Shown here one piece after another: positions 16,388 to 23,708 of a stretch of DNA of 24,010 nt. The DNA comes from CAZFUY01 sp964522445 (GTDB taxonomy: Bacteria > Pseudomonadota > Gammaproteobacteria > SZUA-229). Made by a program: the position numbers and the translations under genes. The notes beneath the pieces were generated by a model. That model searched no databases, was not told the origin of the DNA, and saw only the letters and a program-made list of their open reading frames with translations. The DNA is taken from contig CAZFUY010000042.1 in the NCBI GenBank assembly GCA_964522445.1, positions 1 through 24,010 on the forward strand, in the 5' to 3' direction. How positions within the stretch are numbered: the first letter of the stretch is position 1; every line of letters begins with the position of its first letter.

Positions 16388-16408
16388 AGGGTGCGCACAG
16401 CGCACCCT
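16388..16408. repeat. GC-rich hairpin between gltA and ubiT
   Basis: AGGGTGCGC and GCGCACCCT form a perfect 9-bp stem with a three-base loop in an AT-rich setting, between two convergent genes. No U-tract follows on either strand (A7 follows on the plus strand), so it is not a classical terminator, though it may still end or stabilise transcripts. Hairpins of the GTAGGGTGCGC type recur between genes in many proteobacteria. Confidence 0.65.
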
Positions 16409-16433
16409 ACAAAAAAAGCTTACTAAGAGGAGC

Positions 16434-16949
16434 CTAACCCAGCCTCTCAGCTAAACGGCTGGCTTTATCAGTCAGGCTATAAAGGTATTTCCAGCGATTA
16501 GTTAAATCCAGCGCATCAAGGAAATTCTTCACATACAAACCCAGCTCTGTGTCACCATTCAGTTTAAGGCGACGATTAAAGAATAATGTATCTGGGTCTT
16601 CTCTCCTGCTAGCCAATAACAGAAAGTCATAAACCGTACCTTCAATAGTTAAATCAGCAGAGCAGCGAACATGGCACACTTTGATTTGCTGGTTCTGAAG
16701 CGTAAATTTGATATTTAGCCCTGCATCTCGAACGTGTATTGCAACAACTTTATCCTGTAAAAAATCAAGCTCATCATCTTCAAGCTCCTGTTTAAACAGA
16801 CGATTTAATGAAGAGACAAACACACGGCTATGCAATGATGCAGGTGTCAAACGCACAGGCAATCGAAGAAAGCCGGGCAATACTGGGTTTTGTTTAAGGC
16901 TGTTAGTATTCATACAGTGCTTTATGCCAGATAGCACCAGATAAGTCAT
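16434..16949 (-). CDS. ubiT: Ubiquinone biosynthesis accessory factor UbiT (SCP2 domain)
   Basis: The 171-residue protein has an SCP2 lipid-binding fold. Its most diagnostic stretch is REDPDTLFFNRRLKLNGDTELGLYVKN, nearly identical to E. coli UbiT (YhbT) and distinct from the aerobic counterpart UbiJ. UbiT is thought to hold the polyprenyl intermediates while UbiU/UbiV act. In E. coli ubiT lies next to ubiUV. Here it is separated by gltA and on the opposite strand. Translation may begin at 16949 or at the ATG at 16913, which gives a length closer to E. coli UbiT. Neither has a good ribosome-binding site. It lies downstream of mtnA after 149 bp with its own candidate FNR box. Confidence 0.93.
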   Translation of the reverse strand: MTYLVLSGIKHCMNTNSLKQNPVLPGFLRLPVRLTPASLHSRVFVSSLNRLFKQELEDDELDFLQDKVVAIHVRDAGLNIKFTLQNQQIKVCHVRCSADLTIEGTVYDFLLLASRREDPDTLFFNRRLKLNGDTELGLYVKNFLDALDLTNRWKYLYSLTDKASRLAERLG

Positions 16950-17077
16950 TAACCTGCATCAAAAATTAAAGAATGAATGAAAAGGAATAGTAGAATTAGA
17001 TGCCTGCTTACATCCTGTTGCAGATGTTTAAGATTAAAAGATTTAACACAAAGGCTGCTTATGACTAGCTTAAGACA

Positions 17078-17091
17078 TTGCTATCTATCAA
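17078..17091 (-). promoter_or_regulatory. Candidate FNR/Anr box upstream of ubiT
   Basis: Minus-strand TTGATAGATAGCAA matches TTGATnnnnATCAA at 9 of 10 fixed positions. It begins 7 bp beyond the mtnA stop and lies about 130 bp before the ubiT ATG, so it would serve ubiT alone. The -10 (CATAAG) is weak and slightly closer than ideal. Confidence 0.5.
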
Positions 17092-17098
17092 ATAAGAC

Positions 17099-18151
17099 CT
17101 AAACCACTTCACGACACATCATAGCTTTCATTTTTTCAAGATCAGGATTTTTAACAACACCTTTTTCCGTCACTATCGCATCGACCAGTTCCGCTGGTGT
17201 AACATCAAAAGCCGGATTCCACGCCTGTGCACCTTCAGCTGCAACACGATTACCACCACAACATAATACTTCTTCACTGCTGCGCTGCTCTATTGGAATA
17301 TCATCACCATGAATTATATTCATATCAACGGTTGTTGTAGGAGCAACCACCATAAATTTAACGCCGTGATATTTTGCCAGCACAGCTAAACTGTAAGTAC
17401 CAATTTTATTGGCAACATCACCATTGCCCGCAATACGATCTGAACCTACAATGATCCAACTAATCTTACCCTGTTTCATTAATGTCGCCGCTGCACCTTC
17501 AGACAGCAGGGTAACTGGAATATCATCCTTTACCATTTCCCATGCAGTTAAACGCGCTCCCTGTAGCCAGGGTCGAGTTTCATCGGCATAGACATGATTG
17601 ATTTTTTTATCATTAAATGCGCTTCGAATAACACCCAATGCTGTTCCATAACCACCGGTTGCTAATGCACCTGCATTGCAATGGGTTAATACTGCGCCGC
17701 TATCGTTGGCTATTAGTTCTGAGCCTAAATTACCCATTAAATAATTAGCTTCGATATCCTGTTGATGAATTTTATCTGCCGCATCTTTTAAAATATTAAA
17801 AGGATCAGTATCAATCTCATCAAAAAGGCTTTGCATATAATCCAGTGCCCAGAATAAATTTACAGCGGTAGGTCTGGATTCAGATAATATTTTTATATCC
17901 TGTTGAATTAACTGTTTCCAGTTATTTGCATCTTCTGCATATCGAATTCTTGCTGACAGCACTACACCATAAGCCGCCGTTATTCCAATGGCCGGTGCGC
18001 CACGAACAACCATATCTCGAATTGCATCTGCAACTTCTACCGCATTATGTAATTTTATTTCAGAATATTTTTGTGGAAGTATTCGTTGATCTAATAAATA
18101 AAGATGATCATCGCGCCAGGCGATGGGGCGAATTGAATCGTATTTTTTCAT
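17099..18151 (-). CDS. mtnA: S-methyl-5-thioribose-1-phosphate isomerase
   Basis: The 350-residue enzyme converts methylthioribose 1-phosphate to methylthioribulose 1-phosphate in methionine salvage. VVRGAPAIGITAAYG (48-62), C158 in THCNAGALATGGYGTALG and D238 in VGSDRIAGNGDVANKIGT are the substrate-binding and catalytic motifs. They separate it from eIF2B-like relatives. I use the ATG at 18151, preceded by AGG 11 bp upstream. A longer frame from a GTG at 18175 would begin inside a repeat-like sequence. It lies 83 bp downstream of the lipoprotein operon on the same strand and may be partly read through from it. Confidence 0.96.
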   Translation of the reverse strand: MKKYDSIRPIAWRDDHLYLLDQRILPQKYSEIKLHNAVEVADAIRDMVVRGAPAIGITAAYGVVLSARIRYAEDANNWKQLIQQDIKILSESRPTAVNLFWALDYMQSLFDEIDTDPFNILKDAADKIHQQDIEANYLMGNLGSELIANDSGAVLTHCNAGALATGGYGTALGVIRSAFNDKKINHVYADETRPWLQGARLTAWEMVKDDIPVTLLSEGAAATLMKQGKISWIIVGSDRIAGNGDVANKIGTYSLAVLAKYHGVKFMVVAPTTTVDMNIIHGDDIPIEQRSSEEVLCCGGNRVAAEGAQAWNPAFDVTPAELVDAIVTEKGVVKNPDLEKMKAMMCREVV

Positions 18152-18180
18152 AAAAATAAAAACCTGCAACACCACAGAAG

Positions 18181-18225
18181 CACAGAGGAATTTATTTATA
18201 CCTTTGCGTTCTATGTGCCTCTGTG
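18181..18225. repeat. CACAGAGG/CCTCTGTG inverted repeat
   Basis: CACAGAGG (18181-18188) is inverted at 18218-18225, and the surrounding ACCACAGAAG and TTTGCGTTCTATGTG resemble the CCTCTGTGTTCTCTGTGG-type intergenic repeats of many bacteria. It occupies the short gap between the LPP20-like gene and mtnA. It is single here, so the call rests on recall and on the 8-bp arms. Confidence 0.5.
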
Positions 18226-18234
18226 ACTATCCTG

Positions 18235-19278
18235 TTAGTTTACACCGGTAGCAAATTCAAGAATGGCAGTTTTCAGTTCCTGATTTAATTTTTTTGACAC
18301 CTGAGTCATTAAACGACTTTCAGAATCATTTCGCTGCAAGGCAGAAACTTTTAATGGCCATTGTTTTCGACCACGAATTTTCCCATTTGCCTCTACCAGT
18401 TTCACGCTTAATTTACCACGTAACCAGTACCAGCCCTGTCGCATACCCAAATCCTGAACATCTAAACCAGCTACAAGAGTAAAACTGGCAGAACCATTAG
18501 CCGCTGGAAACCCTGCATTACCCATCGCAGATTTTAATGCCTGACTCAAACGGCCAACCGGATCATTATCAACAGCGGTAGCAATACGTAAATTTTGCAA
18601 ATGAGATTCAAGCTTGCCTCGCAAATCAGCAACACTCCACTTAGCAGGCAAACCCTTGCCACTTAAATCAATTACTTTTAATGTTTTCTGTAATACCTGT
18701 CTTTCCTGTTGTAATGACATGGCTTTATTAAGTGCTGCCATTTTTAAAAGGCTGTCTGACTGAGAGCCACTACGATTTAATTCAGATTGTGTTTCACGAT
18801 CAAGTCGAGACATTTCCAGTCGAATATTACTTCCCGCATGTTTACGATCTAAAACAGCTAAAGCATGGTAAGTAAAAACAGATTTATCCAGCCAGGTTTC
18901 AGCTACACGCGCACCTTGAATAACCTTATCAGTACGAATATTTATTTGCTGAGCCAGACGTTGTTTTTTTGTATAACTTTCTCTGCCATTAGTTACATTT
19001 ACTTTTGTATCTGATGTTGTTGTTGAAGACTCTTTAATATGCAGTTCAAAAACCTTGGCCAGATTACCTAATGCTCTGTCTTTTGCCAGTTCAGCTTTTG
19101 AGGCTGAACCTGTCGCAGTTATAAATTGACTGTTAGGATAAGAATTAGCTTCACTACTAACCCACTCTGGCTTTGCTTCAGCATGGGCGGTTTTTATTTC
19201 TGCATAAGAACAGGCATATAAAAAAATAGAAAGCAGACCTGTAAACAGGCCCGCCATAATTTTAGATTTATAATTCAC
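18235..19278 (-). CDS. LPP20-family lipoprotein
   Basis: The 347-residue protein has a basic N-terminus, a hydrophobic stretch (8-21) and a lipobox-like LYAC with the lipidated cysteine at C23. Serine at +2 predicts outer-membrane sorting. The mature part starts with a PEWV motif and an ATGSASKAELAKDRALGNLAKVFELHI segment, typical of LPP20 proteins, which form a compact domain of unknown function. It is the last gene of a three-lipoprotein operon, 24 bp after the COG3014-like gene. The start is GTG, with GGA 8 bp upstream. The next ATG, at residue 8, would remove the basic n-region. Function is not known. Confidence 0.8.
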   Translation of the reverse strand: MNYKSKIMAGLFTGLLSIFLYACSYAEIKTAHAEAKPEWVSSEANSYPNSQFITATGSASKAELAKDRALGNLAKVFELHIKESSTTTSDTKVNVTNGRESYTKKQRLAQQINIRTDKVIQGARVAETWLDKSVFTYHALAVLDRKHAGSNIRLEMSRLDRETQSELNRSGSQSDSLLKMAALNKAMSLQQERQVLQKTLKVIDLSGKGLPAKWSVADLRGKLESHLQNLRIATAVDNDPVGRLSQALKSAMGNAGFPAANGSASFTLVAGLDVQDLGMRQGWYWLRGKLSVKLVEANGKIRGRKQWPLKVSALQRNDSESRLMTQVSKKLNQELKTAILEFATGVN

Positions 19279-19302
19279 TTTTTTATTCCATTTATATTTG
19301 AA

Positions 19303-20655
19303 TTAGCTACGGCCACCTGATGTATTTGAAGCAGTAATAACAGTGCCTGCTACAGGCGCTACAGAAACAGGTGCTGTCCAGTATCGATTAATAATCGTTT
19401 TTTGATTAGCCTTAATAGTGACTGGAACTTCAATAGTATCTCTTAATACCCCTCCTGTACCTATTACTTCAATTTTCAGATTTTGCTTACCTTCGGGTAA
19501 AAATACTCTGCCAATTTGAATTTGCTGTGGCAGGGTATTCCAGCAACGTGTATCGGCTATTTCAGTGGCATGATTTACAACCATCATAGCCAGCTGTGCA
19601 AAACCACCATAAGCACCTCCACGATCCCCTGTTTCTTTCTCGATCTTTTTCTTTGCAACCACACGCGCAATTGCACGTGTGGTAATTAGTGCAATGTCTT
19701 CATTAAGTGCAGCACGCGCCAGACCATCAATATTTTCTACCGTTTCCAGCATTTTTGTTTGACCGCCAATACTTAAACGCACTTGATTAACATATTCAGG
19801 AGGATTGGGATAAGTGGGTAGTGCAACCTTTATATTCAGTGCCAGTATATTTGAATAAGACTCAATTGTTTTCTGATCCCGTTGAGGCGCAAGACCATTG
19901 TGCATAATAATAACTAACTCACCTTTGCCTGTGGTTTTCTGAGCTTTAAAATCAGGCATAGAAAATTCTTTCTTGTAGTTTTTATATTCACCCCAAAGCT
20001 TCTCATTAGCTAATAACGTTAATAAATCCTGTTTTAACTGACTGGGCACATTCAACCCATGCCGTTCTTTAGTTGCTTTATAAGCATCAACTGCCTGTCT
20101 ATATGAAACCAGCGCACTATCTTTTTCGCCTAACGCCTCAAAAATAATACCTGAAAGATAACGCACAAAAGGATCTTCTTCTGGGGCATCTCCCCATTCC
20201 ATCATTTTTACATCCGACTGCATTATTTCTACACGCGCCGCATCCAGATCACCCATTGAAATATAATTTAATGCTTTATAAGCATGCACCAACACCTGCT
20301 CATAGCGATCACCATCAAAACTGATCGTTTCATCATTAACAATAACTGCCGCTGCCTGCTCTGAGATACTGGTACTATAAAGTTCCTGAATTTTTTCTTT
20401 AGCAATTTCCAGGGCTTTATTACTACCCTCAAAATCACCATTCATGCTGCGTAAAATGCCGCGGTTCATATTCACCATGACATCATCAGATTCACCATCT
20501 TTTTCAACTTCCATCAAAGCCATATCTGGACGGCCTTGCTTAAGGAAAGTTCTCATACCAGCAGATTTTTCTGCCTGTGTTGCACAACCTTGAAGGGTTA
20601 AAAGACTTATAACAGCGAGTATGCTGCCTAATCGAATAAGGATAGAAGATTCCAT
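19303..20655 (-). CDS. COG3014-like TPR lipoprotein
   Basis: The 450-residue protein has a clear lipobox LQGC with lipidated C24 and alanine at +2, so it should reach the outer membrane. Residues 30-210 are helical and TPR-like, with paired helices such as YKALNYISMGDLDAARVEI and YLSGIIFEALGEKDSALVSYRQAV. The C-terminal half is beta-rich. I recognise it as the COG3014 group, commonly found with an LpoB-like and an LPP20-like gene, for instance in Vibrio. The role is unknown; assembly or stabilisation of an envelope complex is a reasonable inference. AGAGGA precedes the ATG. It is preceded by a 125-bp gap containing a strong hairpin. Confidence 0.8.
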   Translation of the reverse strand: MESSILIRLGSILAVISLLTLQGCATQAEKSAGMRTFLKQGRPDMALMEVEKDGESDDVMVNMNRGILRSMNGDFEGSNKALEIAKEKIQELYSTSISEQAAAVIVNDETISFDGDRYEQVLVHAYKALNYISMGDLDAARVEIMQSDVKMMEWGDAPEEDPFVRYLSGIIFEALGEKDSALVSYRQAVDAYKATKERHGLNVPSQLKQDLLTLLANEKLWGEYKNYKKEFSMPDFKAQKTTGKGELVIIMHNGLAPQRDQKTIESYSNILALNIKVALPTYPNPPEYVNQVRLSIGGQTKMLETVENIDGLARAALNEDIALITTRAIARVVAKKKIEKETGDRGGAYGGFAQLAMMVVNHATEIADTRCWNTLPQQIQIGRVFLPEGKQNLKIEVIGTGGVLRDTIEVPVTIKANQKTIINRYWTAPVSVAPVAGTVITASNTSGGRS

Positions 20656-20707
20656 TTAGCACTTTCCTCTTAAATTGGGTCGGTTAATTCTGTCTATATT
20701 TTTTATC

Positions 20708-20755
20708 CCGGAAACACAGTTATTCATATTCTTTAATGAATAGCTGTGTACCCGG
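20708..20755. other. Stable hairpin within the lipoprotein operon
   Basis: ACACAGTTATTCAT (20714-20727) pairs with ATGAATAGCTGTGT (20736-20749), 14 bp with one wobble and an eight-base loop. An outer CCGG/CCGG clamp adds four pairs. No U-tract follows on the minus strand, so it is more likely a processing or stability element, or an attenuator, than a terminator. Confidence 0.7.
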
Positions 20756-20780
20756 TTATTAGCTTAACTTAATATATTTT

Positions 20781-21398
20781 TTAGAAACGGAAACCGCTTT
20801 GTTCAACCACTTTTTTGATTTTCTTCTGGCCAACCCAAACTTTACGGTTACTTTCCAGATCAATCAAAGTTAGATCAACCTGATAAAAACGGACTTGCTC
20901 GCCCTGCACTGAATCAATAATGGTATTAATCGAACCTTTAAGCATGAAATCAGCGCCCTGCTCATTGCCCATGGCTTTACGCGTATCATCACGTGCATTT
21001 AAATCTTGATCACGACGCTCAGCACGAATTTCACCACGCTCAGAAGCAGATGCTACAAACTCAACTTCACCTGAATTAATTAAGGATTTTTCAAGGTCAT
21101 TTACAAAAGTACGGGTATTAATATGTTCATGACTCAGATTACGAACTGTACCCACGATAACAGTAGGCTGCTTACCTTTTTTACGACTAAAACGATTCAA
21201 CCAGGGACGTGCTAATACATCCTGAATCATCTCATCAGATACTAAACGAGAATCCGTATCATTCCATTTACCACTCAAATCTTTTGTTGAGTCTACAGCG
21301 ACTCGGGTCGTTGTTCTTTTACAACCCACCATGCTGAAAGCCATTACTGCGCTTAGTGCCATTACGGGTAATACTCGACTAAATTTTAGTGCCTGCAT
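20781..21398 (-). CDS. LpoB-like penicillin-binding protein activator lipoprotein
   Basis: The 205-residue lipoprotein has a signal peptide and lipobox-like MVGC (C26, lysine at +2). The body LSGKWNDTDSRLVSDEMIQD, VIVGTVRNLSHEHINTRTFV, FVASASERGEIRAERRDQD and VDLTLIDLESNRKVWVG matches the family annotated as penicillin-binding protein activator LpoB. In E. coli, LpoB is an outer-membrane lipoprotein that stimulates PBP1B. Whether this relative activates a PBP is not shown, and the long proline-rich linker typical of E. coli LpoB is absent. GGAG lies 8 bp before the ATG. It is the first gene of the operon and divergent from mtaD. Confidence 0.85.
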   Translation of the reverse strand: MQALKFSRVLPVMALSAVMAFSMVGCKRTTTRVAVDSTKDLSGKWNDTDSRLVSDEMIQDVLARPWLNRFSRKKGKQPTVIVGTVRNLSHEHINTRTFVNDLEKSLINSGEVEFVASASERGEIRAERRDQDLNARDDTRKAMGNEQGADFMLKGSINTIIDSVQGEQVRFYQVDLTLIDLESNRKVWVGQKKIKKVVEQSGFRF

Positions 21399-21534
21399 GC
21401 AGTTATCTCCATTGTTTATAATTATTCAAATAAGCATGTGTTTATAACATTTTTCTATCGGATAAGCATAGCCTATTTTAGCCCATAATCCATTCAGACT
21501 TGCAGGCATCCTCATCACAGGGTATCTTGCCGCC

Positions 21535-22845
21535 ATGAATACTGTGGATACACTCATACATGCCCGCTGGGTTATACCTGTTACTGATGGCGACCCTGTA
21601 CTGGATCACCACAGCATTGCAGTACATGATGGCCGAATTGTTGCTATTTTACCCACCGAACAGGCTCGTGCAAAATACCAGGGGCATATTGAAAACGAAT
21701 ACCACAGCCATGCCATTATACCCGGCCTGATCAATGCACATACCCACGCATCAATGAGCCTGTTTCGCGGCATTGCCGATGATTTACCCTTAATGGACTG
21801 GCTTAATAACCATATCTGGCCAGCTGAACAACAGTGGGTTAACGAAGAGTTTATTCATGATGGCAGTGAACTGGCCATTGCTGAAATGTTACGCTCAGGC
21901 ACTACCTGTTTTAATGATATGTATTTTTTCCCCAACATCACTGCACGCGTTGCCAGAGATGCAGGGATTCGAGCCTGTGTTGGCCTGATCGTTATTGATT
22001 TCCCAACCGTATGGGCCAATAACGCCGATGAATACATAGAAAAAGGCCTGGATTTACGAGACAAGTTTCGTAGCGACGCCCTTATTCACACACCTTTTGC
22101 GCCTCATGCGCCCTACACCGTTTCAGACGAGCCTTTAAAACGTTTACGTGTATTATCAGATGAGATGGATTTACCTGTACATATACATTTGCATGAAACC
22201 ATGGCTGAAGTTGAACTGGCCGTAAATAGCACAGGCATGCGACCACTCAAACGACTGGAAGAACTGGGGCTGATATCACCCAATCTGGTTGCTGTACACA
22301 TGACTCAACTCAATGATGATGAAATCAAATTACTCGCCGAAGCCGGCAGCCATGTTGTACACTGCCCTGAATCTAATCTAAAACTGGCCAGCGGTTATTG
22401 CCCTGTACAAAAGTTAATCGATGCGGGCATTAACGTTGCATTAGGCACCGACGGTGCAGCCAGTAACAATGACCATAACATGATCGGTGAAATGCACACC
22501 GCTGCCTTAACAGGCAAATGCGTTGCCAATGATGCCTCCGCACTAAGCGCATCTCAAACACTTCGTATGGCAACAATCAATGGTGCAAAAGCTCTGGGGC
22601 TGGATTCACAAACAGGCTCATTAGAAGCTGGTAAATATGCAGATATGGTTGCCATTGACTTTAACTCACTGGAATTATCGCCGGTATATAACCCTGTCTC
22701 ACACCTGGTTTACAGCTGTGGCCGAGAACAGGTAACCGATGTCTGGGTAGCAGGCAAACACCTGTTAAAAGAACGCGCGCTTACAACATTAGATGAACAT
22801 AAAATCATCAGCAAAGTACAGGCGTGGAATGATAAGATCGAATAA
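21535..22845 (+). CDS. mtaD: 5-methylthioadenosine/S-adenosylhomocysteine deaminase (TRZ/ATZ amidohydrolase)
   Basis: The 436-residue metal-dependent amidohydrolase carries H69/H71 in NAHTHAS, FAPHAPYTVSD, the metal histidine region HIHLHET, VAVHMTQ and the catalytic aspartate in LGTDGAASNND. It should deaminate methylthioadenosine to methylthioinosine, or S-adenosylhomocysteine to its inosyl form. Position next to ubiG and a HAD phosphatase is the order I recall in Pseudomonas, where the homologue is an MTA deaminase. With MtnA nearby, the MTI route is likely, although the phosphorylase between them is not in the window. An AGGG lies about 13 bp before the ATG, which is rather far. Confidence 0.93.
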   Translation: MNTVDTLIHARWVIPVTDGDPVLDHHSIAVHDGRIVAILPTEQARAKYQGHIENEYHSHAIIPGLINAHTHASMSLFRGIADDLPLMDWLNNHIWPAEQQWVNEEFIHDGSELAIAEMLRSGTTCFNDMYFFPNITARVARDAGIRACVGLIVIDFPTVWANNADEYIEKGLDLRDKFRSDALIHTPFAPHAPYTVSDEPLKRLRVLSDEMDLPVHIHLHETMAEVELAVNSTGMRPLKRLEELGLISPNLVAVHMTQLNDDEIKLLAEAGSHVVHCPESNLKLASGYCPVQKLIDAGINVALGTDGAASNNDHNMIGEMHTAALTGKCVANDASALSASQTLRMATINGAKALGLDSQTGSLEAGKYADMVAIDFNSLELSPVYNPVSHLVYSCGREQVTDVWVAGKHLLKERALTTLDEHKIISKVQAWNDKIE

Positions 22846-22898
22846 ATAAAACAACTGATTAACAAACAATTAAAAGAACACTATAACTTACAAAAATT

Positions 22899-23606
22899 AT
22901 GAGCACATTAAATATAGATCCTGCTGAAATAGCTAAATTCGAAGAACTCGCCTCACGCTGGTGGGATACTCACGGTGAATTTAAACCCTTACATGAAATC
23001 AATCCACTACGATTACATTACATTGATGAGCGAGTAAGCCTTCAGGGCAAAAAAATTCTTGATGTCGGCTGCGGCGGTGGCATTTTATCTGAAAGCATGG
23101 CACAAAGAGGCGCCACTGTTACAGGCATCGACATGGGCAAAGCCCCCCTTTCTGTTGCTAAATTGCACGCCATGGAAACAGATGTTGAAATCGATTACCA
23201 GCAAATTACCGTTGAAGAGCTGGCAGAAAAAATGCCCGGTGAATTTGATGCAGTAACCTGTATGGAAATGCTGGAACACGTGCCCGACCCAGCATCCGTT
23301 ATTAAAGCCTGTAAAGATCTTGTAAAACCCGGCGGCCCGGTTTTCTTTTCAACCATAAATAGAAACCCAAAATCTTACGCCTTTGCAATTTTAGGTGCAG
23401 AATATATTCTAAAAATGCTCCCTCAAGGTACACATGACTATGACAAATTTATCCGACCTTCAGAACTGGATGAATGGGCAAGACAGGCTGGCCTTGAACT
23501 CAAAGATATCACCGGCTTAAGCTACAACCCTTTAACTAAAAATTACAAACTGGGTCGTGATGTCAATGTTAATTACATGACATATTACATAAGTGATGTG
23601 GACTAA
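22899..23606 (+). CDS. ubiG: Ubiquinone biosynthesis O-methyltransferase UbiG
   Basis: This 235-residue class I SAM-dependent methyltransferase performs both O-methylations of ubiquinone synthesis. The N-terminus IDPAEIAKFEELASRWWD is typical of UbiG. Motif I is LDVGCGGG (54-61), then GIDM, EMLEHV and the FFSTINRN strand. The segment YILKMLPQGTHDYDKFIRPSEL is the membrane-associated part seen in UbiG. It serves both the aerobic and the O2-independent branch, so it complements ubiT/U/V. It is 53 bp after mtaD in an AT-rich gap without an obvious Shine-Dalgarno sequence, and 102 bp before the phosphatase gene. Confidence 0.98.
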   Translation: MSTLNIDPAEIAKFEELASRWWDTHGEFKPLHEINPLRLHYIDERVSLQGKKILDVGCGGGILSESMAQRGATVTGIDMGKAPLSVAKLHAMETDVEIDYQQITVEELAEKMPGEFDAVTCMEMLEHVPDPASVIKACKDLVKPGGPVFFSTINRNPKSYAFAILGAEYILKMLPQGTHDYDKFIRPSELDEWARQAGLELKDITGLSYNPLTKNYKLGRDVNVNYMTYYISDVD

Positions 23607-23615
23607 GCATACCTC

Positions 23616-23693
23616 TGTCATTCCCGCATGCTTCTAGCGGGAACCCAGAAGTTTAAACAACTAGATTCCCGCTAGAAGCATGCGGGAATGACA
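23616..23693. repeat. REP/BIME-like double hairpin, copy 2
   Basis: The arms at 23616-23644 and 23663-23693 are inverted copies. Each holds the hairpin TTCCCGC/GCGGGAA around GCATGCTTCTAGC. Compared with copy 1 (13574-13670), every changed stem base is matched by a change in its partner. It lies between ubiG and the phosphatase gene, ending 15 bp before that start codon. Confidence 0.85.
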
Positions 23694-23708
23694 ATATGCG
23701 GAATATTA

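Noticed and set aside
16388..16408. Intrinsic terminator for gltA or ubiT
   Set aside because: The stem is good but no U-tract follows on either strand, so I list it only as a hairpin repeat.
18152..18175. Upstream GTG start for mtnA
   Set aside because: It lies in the CACAGAGG-type repeat, and the ATG at 18151 gives the normal family N-terminus.
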